A stretch of 37,226 nt of DNA from Candidatus Sulfotelmatobacter sp. Lineage in GTDB: Bacteria > Acidobacteriota > Terriglobia > Terriglobales > Acidobacteriaceae. The DNA lies in the NCBI GenBank assembly GCA_030041475.1, contig JASHNU010000037.1, positions 1-37,226 of the forward strand, in the 5' to 3' direction. A model generated the notes under the pieces. The model saw only the letters and a program-made list of their open reading frames with translations, did not search any database and was not told the DNA's origin. Each line of letters begins with the position of its first letter. The first letter of the stretch is position 1. This document shows positions 31,971 to 37,226 of this stretch, piece by piece. The translations under genes were made by a program, and so were the position numbers.

Positions 31971-31999
31971 AGGATAGAAGCCCGCCGGGCTGGTGTCAA
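31971..31999 (-). promoter_or_regulatory. Sigma70 promoter of the leader peptide-peroxiredoxin unit
   Basis: On the minus strand TTGACA (31999-31994), a perfect -35, and TATCCT (31976-31971) are exactly 17 bp apart. The spacer holds an inverted repeat AGCCC-GCC-GGGCT (31979-31991) that could be an operator. The predicted start, about 7 nt on, falls on or next to the A of the leader ATG (31964). Confidence 0.75.
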
Positions 32000-32102
32000 A
32001 CGGCACGCGGGGCGTTTCAGGTTTTCTGCATCGCGGTCGCGGCCTCAGGCATCTTCCCTTGTTGGTCGGACCTTATTGGTTGGAGTGCGCTCGGGAGGTG
32101 TC

Positions 32103-32996
32103 ATGAATAACGGATCGCGCCGGCTGGCGATGACGCAGTGGGATGTCTTCTCGTCGAGACCGCTCGAAGGCAATTCCCTGGCGGTGTTTTTTGACGGCCG
32201 CGGGTTGAGCGACGCGGAGATGCAGGCGATTGCACGAGAGATGAACCTGTCGGAGACGACTTTCATCTTCCCGCGCAATAAGGCGGTCGAGGACAAGCGG
32301 GGCGTGCGGGTGAGAATTTTCACGGTGCAGGAGGAGTTGCCGTTCGCGGGACATCCCGCTCTGGGCACCGCGTTCGCGCTGCGCGGCGAACAACAACTGG
32401 ACGGGATCGCACTCGAGTTGAACGTGGGCAAAGTTCCCGTGCGATTCGAGCAGCGGGACGCAGACCCTTTGTTCGGCGAAATGACGCAAATCGATCCCGT
32501 GTTTGGCATGCAACACGATCGTGTGGCCGTAGCTCGGGCCACGGGCTTGCGGGTGGAGGATTTCGATGCGTCCTTGCCGATCGAAACAGTTTCCACCGGA
32601 GTTCCCTTCACCATCACGCCAATAAAATCGCTCGAGGTGATCAGGAACCTACGCATCGACATCCACGGTATAAGCGAGTATGCGCAACGGACGAATGCGA
32701 AGTTCTTCTATTTCGTAGCACGGGAAACAGTAGATCCAGCGGCCCGTTTGCACGCCCGCATGCTGTTTTACAATACCGAGGATCCGGCCACGGGATCGGC
32801 CGCCGGCTGTGCCGCGGCGTGGATGGTGGCCCATGGTGTGGTCAGACCCGACGAGCGTGCGCTCATTGAGCAGGGTTTGGAGATGCAACGTCCCAGCCGG
32901 ATTTTTGTGCGCGCTTCGGAGAACGGTAACCGCGTAGTTAACGTGCGCGTGGGCGGCAACGCGGTCGAGGTTATGCGCGGAGAAGTATTTCTTTGA
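32103..32996 (+). CDS. PhzF-family protein (isomerase/epimerase fold)
   Basis: Protein of 297 aa from the ATG at 32103, with GGGAGG just upstream; the frame is open further 5' but overlaps the divergent peroxiredoxin leader region. The diaminopimelate epimerase-like double fold is shown by QWDVFSSRPLEGNSLAVFFD and MNLSETTFIF with the catalytic Glu at residue 51. FAGHPALGTAFAL (Gly83-His84-Pro85) and YNTEDPATGSAAGCAAAW (about 223-240) complete the pattern. In phenazine producers PhzF isomerises trans-2,3-dihydro-3-hydroxyanthranilate, but no other phenazine gene is present, so this is one of the many PhzF-like proteins of unknown substrate. Confidence 0.92.
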   Translation: MNNGSRRLAMTQWDVFSSRPLEGNSLAVFFDGRGLSDAEMQAIAREMNLSETTFIFPRNKAVEDKRGVRVRIFTVQEELPFAGHPALGTAFALRGEQQLDGIALELNVGKVPVRFEQRDADPLFGEMTQIDPVFGMQHDRVAVARATGLRVEDFDASLPIETVSTGVPFTITPIKSLEVIRNLRIDIHGISEYAQRTNAKFFYFVARETVDPAARLHARMLFYNTEDPATGSAAGCAAAWMVAHGVVRPDERALIEQGLEMQRPSRIFVRASENGNRVVNVRVGGNAVEVMRGEVFL

Positions 32997-33206
32997 GTGG
33001 CATGGTGCAAGAAGCCGAAAAATCTGACGCGCGCACTCGCTCGGGAAAAAGGCAATGGCCAGAAAGTCCCATTAGCATCGGCGGCACTTTACAGCGAGCA
33101 CCCTTCCGGTTAGCATGCAGTTCGCTGCGACATTCTTCATATCGAGAAAAGCCTCTGGTGGTGGCTCTGGTCCCGGCAGATTCGATCACCAGTTTGCGGA
33201 AGGCTG

Positions 33207-33629
33207 ATGAAACCCAAGCGGACGATTCTGTGTGTTGACGACAATGAGCAATCCCTGTCCCATCGCAAGATTGTGCTCGAGACGCGCGGGTACCGGGTCG
33301 CGAGTTTCTCACGCGGCGAGGAAGCGCTGGGACGCTTTGTGCAGGGCGGCATTGACCTGGTGATCGCCGACATGGCGATGCCCGGCCTAGACGGGCCGCA
33401 ACTGATCGCAAAAATCAAGGAACTCTCGCCCAACACTCCCGCCATTCTCATCTCGAGCAAGGTGCGCATCTACGATCACGATTCGAAAGCTGATGTGTTC
33501 CTGACTAAAGGGATGTACGCGCCGGCCGATCTGCTGGAGCGCATCCGGGTGCTGCTGATTCGCAAGCGAGGCCCGAAGGCGCCGCAGCCGCGAGGGGCAC
33601 AGATTTCAAGGCACGCCGGAGTCGCCTGA
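33207..33629 (+). CDS. Single-domain response regulator
   Basis: CheY-like receiver of 140 aa with no output domain. The acidic pair is Asp11-Asp12 (ILCVDDNEQ), the phosphorylation site is Asp55 (VIADMAMPG), the conserved Ser/Thr position is in ILISSK (Ser83/84), and the conserved Lys is Lys101 (VFLTKG). The ~20-residue basic tail (LIRKRGPKAPQPRGAQISRH) is disordered. The ATG at 33207 follows GGAAGG. No histidine kinase is adjacent, so it is an orphan. The 210 bp upstream hold no gene. Confidence 0.93.
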   Translation: MKPKRTILCVDDNEQSLSHRKIVLETRGYRVASFSRGEEALGRFVQGGIDLVIADMAMPGLDGPQLIAKIKELSPNTPAILISSKVRIYDHDSKADVFLTKGMYAPADLLERIRVLLIRKRGPKAPQPRGAQISRHAGVA

Positions 33630-33716
33630 GAGACGCGCTGGATGGAGCGCGATTGATGTTCCGCACTGCCCCGACATCGCTCCTCACCGCTTCATTCATG
33701 TAAGATTCCTTCAGGC

Positions 33717-34448
33717 ATGGGCCCTGCATCCAGCGAAGTTGCATTCATCGAAGCCGCCTTCATTCAGGCAAAAGACCTGCGCAAGACCTACCACGTGGGT
33801 AAGATTGAGGTCGAGGCGCTGCGAGGCATTTCCTTCAGCGTGAAGAAGGGGGAATTCGTCAGCGTGGTCGGACCCTCGGGGAGCGGCAAATCGACGCTCT
33901 TCTATCTTCTGGGTGGATTGACGCGGGCCGACGGCGGCAGCGTGATTCTCGACGGCGAAGAACTGGCGGCGCTTTCCGACGCCGAACGCACTCGCCTGCG
34001 CAAGCGCAAGATCGGCTTCGTGTTTCAGAAATTTAATCTGCTGCCTACGCTGGATGCCCGGTCGAACATCCTCATCGCGCAGGAAATCTCTGGCAATGGC
34101 GATCGCGATCCGGCGCATTTCAACCGCATCACAGAGCTGCTGGGCCTGACCAAGCGGCTCGGGCATCGTCCGGCGGAACTTTCCGGAGGCGAGCAGCAAC
34201 GCGTGGCGCTGGCGCGAGCATTGATTAACAAGCCTGCGGTGGTCCTGGCCGACGAGCCCACGGGAAATCTGGACTCGAAGAATTCCGAGATTGTGCTGGG
34301 CATGCTGCGCCGCTCGAACCAGGAACTGGGTCAGACCGTGTTGATGATCACGCACAATCCTGAGGCGGCCAAATTCGGCGACCGCATCATTCACATGCGC
34401 GATGGGCAGATCGTAAAGCCGGAAGAAGATCCGCAGTGGGTAGCGTGA
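33717..34448 (+). CDS. ABC transporter ATP-binding protein, LolD/MacB-like
   Basis: ATPase subunit of 243 aa. Walker A is GPSGSGKST (52-60), Q-loop Gln104 lies in FVFQKFNLLPTLDA, the signature is LSGGEQQR (155-162), Walker B is VVLADEPTGNLD (175-186) and the H-loop His is 213 (ITHN). The KFNLLPTLDARSNI segment and overall length are those of the lipoprotein-releasing/MacB/FtsE-type group, which drives mechanotransmission rather than simple transport. No permease lies next to it: the next gene is ribosomal protein S1. Its partner must be encoded elsewhere. The start at 33717 has only a weak ribosome site; a few residues of the N-terminal extension could be spurious. Confidence 0.93.
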   Translation: MGPASSEVAFIEAAFIQAKDLRKTYHVGKIEVEALRGISFSVKKGEFVSVVGPSGSGKSTLFYLLGGLTRADGGSVILDGEELAALSDAERTRLRKRKIGFVFQKFNLLPTLDARSNILIAQEISGNGDRDPAHFNRITELLGLTKRLGHRPAELSGGEQQRVALARALINKPAVVLADEPTGNLDSKNSEIVLGMLRRSNQELGQTVLMITHNPEAAKFGDRIIHMRDGQIVKPEEDPQWVA

Positions 34449-34515
34449 TGAGGCCTACGCCGCACTCGCGATATCCTAAATAATTCGATTCCCGCAACGA
34501 GGGCTGTAATCCTTC

Positions 34516-36228
34516 ATGTCGAACCCGAGCAGTCCCAATCCCAACGTCCCTACCCGAGAAACTCAGCCAGCCGAGAACACAGAGTCGTTCGGCGAGATTC
34601 TCAACCAGTTCCAGAAGAGCCATTCCCACAAAGCCGAAGACGGCCGGCAACTGCAGGCCACGGTGATTGCCATAACGGCCGAGGCTGTTTTCTTCGACAT
34701 CGGCTACAAGTCGGAAGGCATTCTGCCCGTAACCTCGCTGCAGGGCGAAACGTTGCAGGGCCAAGCTCTGAAGCCGGGCGACAAAGTCTCGGTCACGATC
34801 AAAGGGCGCGATGCGGATGGCTACTACGAGCTGTCGCGCTTCAAAATCGCTCGTCCCATGGACTGGGACGCTCTCGAAAAAGCTTTCGCCGACAAGACTC
34901 CCATACTGGGCACAGTGACGGCGGTAGTGAAGGGCGGATTCAGCGTGGATGTTGGCGTGCGCGCGTTTATGCCGGCGTCGCGCAGCGGCGTGCGCGAAGC
35001 GTCCGAGATGGAGAATCTGGTGGGGCAGGAGATTCGCTGCCGCATCATCAAGCTCGACGTGGCCGATGAAGATGTCGTCGTCGATCGGCGAGCCGTCGCC
35101 GAAGAGGAGGAACGCACGGCCAAGGACCGTCTGTATTCGCAAATCAAAGAAGGCGACACCGTGACCGGCGTAGTGCGCAGCCTGACCGATTACGGCGCGT
35201 TTGTCGACGTGGGCGGCGTGGATGCTTTGCTGCACGTCGGCGACATCGCGTGGGGGCGCGTGAACAAGCCCGCGGACGTGCTCTCTGTGGACCAACAGAT
35301 TGAAGTCAAAGTGTTCAAGCTCGCGACCGAAGGCGACAAGCGCCGCGTGTCGGTAGGACTGAAGCAGTTGCAGCCGCATCCGTGGGATGCGGTTGCGGGC
35401 AAGTACAAGGCCGGAGATCGCGTGCGCGGGACAGTCACCCGACTGATGGAATTCGGCGCATTCGTGGAACTCGAGCCGGGCATCGAGGGATTAATTCACA
35501 TTTCGGAAATGTCGTGGTCGAAGGGCAAAGTCCGCAAGGCCAGCGACGTGGTCAGGCCCGGTGAGACGGTCGAGGTGGTGATTCTGGGCGTAAACACCGC
35601 TGAGCGCCGCATAGCGCTCGGGCTGAAGCAGGCTCTGGGAGATCCCTGGGCGGACGCGCCCCAACGTTTCCCGGTGGGATCGGCGATTGAAGGGCCTGTG
35701 AGCAGCCTGACAAAATTCGGCGCTTTCGTGCAACTCGCCGAGGGAGTCGAGGGGATGGTCCACGTCAGCGAGATCAGCGCCGAAAAGCGCATCAACCAGC
35801 CGGCGGATGTGCTGCGCGTGGGACAGGTGGTGCAGGCGCAGGTGATCGCCATCAATCCGGAGAAGCGGCAGATGCGGCTCAGCATGAAACAACTGGTGCC
35901 GAGCGGGATCGACGAATATCTGGAGGAGCATCAAGAAGGAGACGTGGTCACGGGGCGGCTCACTGACGACTCGCGCGTGGAGTTAGGGGATGGCATCCAT
36001 GCCATTTGTCGCGCCACATCGCCCGCGCCTGCGACTTCAGCAAAAAGTGAGGCGCTGAAAGAAGCGAAGGCGGACCTGTCAGCGCTGAGTTCCATGCTGC
36101 AGGCACGCTGGAAGAGCGGGCCCAGCGCGACGCCCAAGACGGAGCCGGCCCGCGCCGGTCAGGTGCGAAATTTTCGCATTGTGAAGATTGATCGCGCGGC
36201 GAAGAAGATTGAAGTGGAAATGGCGTAG
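34516..36228 (+). CDS. rpsA: 30S ribosomal protein S1 (multi-S1-domain RNA-binding protein)
   Basis: Protein of 570 aa with successive S1 domains at about 44-110, 128-195, 213-283, 299-371 and 386-459, and a degenerate sixth region at about 473-570. The strongest repeats show the signature GTVTRLMEFGAFVELEPGIE followed by GLIHISEMSW, and the parallel GAFVDVGGVDALLHVGDIAW. The N-terminal 40 residues are Pro/Asn/Ser-rich and probably disordered. S1 binds mRNA on the small subunit and helps start translation at structured or weak ribosome sites. The order and number of domains fit S1, though other S1-repeat RNA-binding proteins exist. The ATG at 34516 lacks a strong ribosome site, as is common for rpsA. 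The nearest upstream gene is 67 bp away. Confidence 0.85.
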   Translation: MSNPSSPNPNVPTRETQPAENTESFGEILNQFQKSHSHKAEDGRQLQATVIAITAEAVFFDIGYKSEGILPVTSLQGETLQGQALKPGDKVSVTIKGRDADGYYELSRFKIARPMDWDALEKAFADKTPILGTVTAVVKGGFSVDVGVRAFMPASRSGVREASEMENLVGQEIRCRIIKLDVADEDVVVDRRAVAEEEERTAKDRLYSQIKEGDTVTGVVRSLTDYGAFVDVGGVDALLHVGDIAWGRVNKPADVLSVDQQIEVKVFKLATEGDKRRVSVGLKQLQPHPWDAVAGKYKAGDRVRGTVTRLMEFGAFVELEPGIEGLIHISEMSWSKGKVRKASDVVRPGETVEVVILGVNTAERRIALGLKQALGDPWADAPQRFPVGSAIEGPVSSLTKFGAFVQLAEGVEGMVHVSEISAEKRINQPADVLRVGQVVQAQVIAINPEKRQMRLSMKQLVPSGIDEYLEEHQEGDVVTGRLTDDSRVELGDGIHAICRATSPAPATSAKSEALKEAKADLSALSSMLQARWKSGPSATPKTEPARAGQVRNFRIVKIDRAAKKIEVEMA

Positions 36229-36652
36229 AACGATTCCATCGGAATCAGCTCGCGTTTTCCGGGTAAGCCAACCTGCTGGGCCAGCCCAGTAAACGGACGC
36301 CAAACGAGTGTCGAAACAGCAAAAAAGGTCAGCGCAGTAAGAGCGGCAGTGGTTCTTCTAAACATTTATTGACGATCCAGCCTAACACCAGCAGGTGAAC
36401 TCAGGGCTACCGATTCCGATTCGTGCGTTGCCAGTCGATCCGCCAGCGACCGCAATTCACACCCGCTGCTCTAGCCAACGGGCACAGAGTAACATGTGGA
36501 CATGAGCAGAATACGCCGACAATGTCTCAACGCAGACCGTTCGGATTGCTTCTGAAATGGATCGCGATGCCAAGGCATGGCCTCGCCGGGAGCAAGACGC
36601 AATCGACGAACCATGGTGTTTCCAAGCTGAAAGAGGAGGTCATCGGTCACGG
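36229..36652. other. Intergenic, no gene assigned
   Basis: A 424-bp gap. A small perfect hairpin GATTCC-ATC-GGAATC (36232-36246) follows the rpsA stop directly but has no T-run. Short frames on both strands (such as 36159-36365 minus and 36423-36656 plus) lack support. Confidence 0.45.
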
Positions 36653-37156
36653 TTAGCCTGCCCTGTAAACGAATAATTTCTTACATTCGTCACGTAGAAA
36701 ACCGCCGATGACGGGTATAGAGTGATTGCCCTTCTCGAAGACGAGTCGGCAGGGAATGAGGCAGGCTCGCCACTTGTATTCTTCCGTCCCGCGCTTTCGG
36801 CCATAAGCGGCGATGTCTTCCTGCGAGACTCCGTATACGACGGCACCGATTCTCGCCCACACGCACGCACCCGCACACATTGCGCAGGGTTCGTGCGTGG
36901 TGTAGAGCACGAACTCGGTCAGGTAGCGCCCATAACCGCTCGATACATATTTGAGCGTTTCTAACTCCACATGCTTGATGCTTGACCCTGAAGTCTTTAC
37001 GCGGTTCCCCGCGCTGGCAATGACTACTTCGCGCCCGTCCGTCACGCGGGTGATGACAGCGCCGATGGCATAATCCCCTCGGTCACGGGCACGCTTGGCC
37101 TCCGCGATTGCCAACTGCATAAACTTCTTCTTCGGCTTGTAGGAAGCAGCGATCAT
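36653..37156 (-). CDS. Nucleoside/cytidine-type deaminase
   Basis: Zinc-dependent deaminase of the CMP/dCMP deaminase superfamily, 167 aa from the ATG at 37156. The zinc and catalytic motifs are HVE (His62-x-Glu64) and PCAMC (Pro90, Cys91, Cys94) in THEPCAMCAGAC. The N-terminal helix KKKFMQLAIAEAKRARDRGD followed by YAIGAVI is typical of the guanine deaminase/TadA-like branch. Substrate is uncertain. The C-terminal part (CLIPCRLVFEKGNHSIPVIG) is longer than in TadA. An in-frame TTG at 37210 with GAGG close by would add 18 residues; I prefer the ATG but the start is not settled. No same-strand partner lies in the window. Confidence 0.88.
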   Translation of the reverse strand: MIAASYKPKKKFMQLAIAEAKRARDRGDYAIGAVITRVTDGREVVIASAGNRVKTSGSSIKHVELETLKYVSSGYGRYLTEFVLYTTHEPCAMCAGACVWARIGAVVYGVSQEDIAAYGRKRGTEEYKWRACLIPCRLVFEKGNHSIPVIGGFLRDECKKLFVYRAG

Positions 37157-37226
37157 GCAGGGATCATATCGCAGCGCGAGCGGACAATGGCACACATGTG
37201 AGCGAGGCAAATCCTCTGGCGTCCAT

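Noticed and set aside
31783-31971. 62-codon minus-strand frame across the peroxiredoxin leader
   Set aside because: It starts upstream of the predicted transcription start and runs through the terminator hairpin and its T-run. The Cys-rich frame in another phase explains the region better.
36159-36365. Minus-strand 68-codon frame beginning MFRRTTAALTALTFFAVST, like a signal peptide
   Set aside because: No good ribosome site, and its 3' third is antisense to rpsA. The hydrophobic start may be chance; it is worth keeping in mind but not supported.

Overview
The window is chromosomal DNA of moderately high GC with dense protein coding on both strands. It most resembles an Acidobacteriota genome of the Terriglobia (Koribacter/Acidobacteriales) type. 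This placement is inferred from content: a very large Oar-like TonB-dependent receptor with an N-terminal CarboxypepD-regulatory domain and a C-terminal Phe, tandem DUF507 genes, many secreted proteins without a recognisable family, REP-like palindromes of the TGTRGGG type, and several TTG/GTG starts. No phage, transposase or CRISPR array was seen.

Layout. (1) 1-3166, minus strand: an EmrAB/TolC-type tripartite drug exporter (TolC, HlyD/EmrA, and an EmrB-type MFS pump cut by the window edge), joined by 4-nt ATGA overlaps. (2) 3.2-8.8 kb: intergenic inverted repeats, a possible 70-aa gene, two uncharacterised proteins, a divergent guanylate-kinase-like protein and a secreted serine beta-lactamase-family hydrolase. 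(3) 8.8-15.1 kb, minus strand: a heavy-metal RND efflux operon (small membrane protein, CusC/CzcC-like TolC, CusB/CzcB-like lipoprotein adaptor, CusA/CzcA-like pump). (4) 15.3-26.4 kb: secreted hypotheticals, a protein with a secretin-STN-like domain and a Gln-rich tail, a candidate permuted papain-fold protein, a methyltransferase, QueG, a protein with an HELLE motif, a sulfite-oxidase-fold fragment, a MerR remnant with a MerR-type operator ahead of a SnoaL-like gene, two DUF507 genes and a glycosyltransferase. (5) 26.7-37.2 kb: the Oar-like receptor, a tRNA-Sec gene (selC), a 1-Cys peroxiredoxin, PhzF, a single-domain response regulator, an orphan LolD/MacB-like ATPase, ribosomal protein S1 and a nucleoside deaminase.

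The most striking element lies between the peroxiredoxin and phzF. A consensus-like sigma70 promoter starts transcription at or next to the AUG of a 19-codon ORF encoding MTQPTNSCMMCCCICLLGG. This ORF ends in sequence that can pair with the 5' arm of a strong intrinsic terminator, about 80 nt upstream of the peroxiredoxin start. The arrangement has all four segments of a classical amino-acid attenuator, with cysteine as the sensed amino acid and apparently leaderless translation of the leader peptide. A cysteine-attenuated peroxiredoxin is the best candidate here for an undescribed regulatory system.

All names are from reading motifs by eye; no database search was run.
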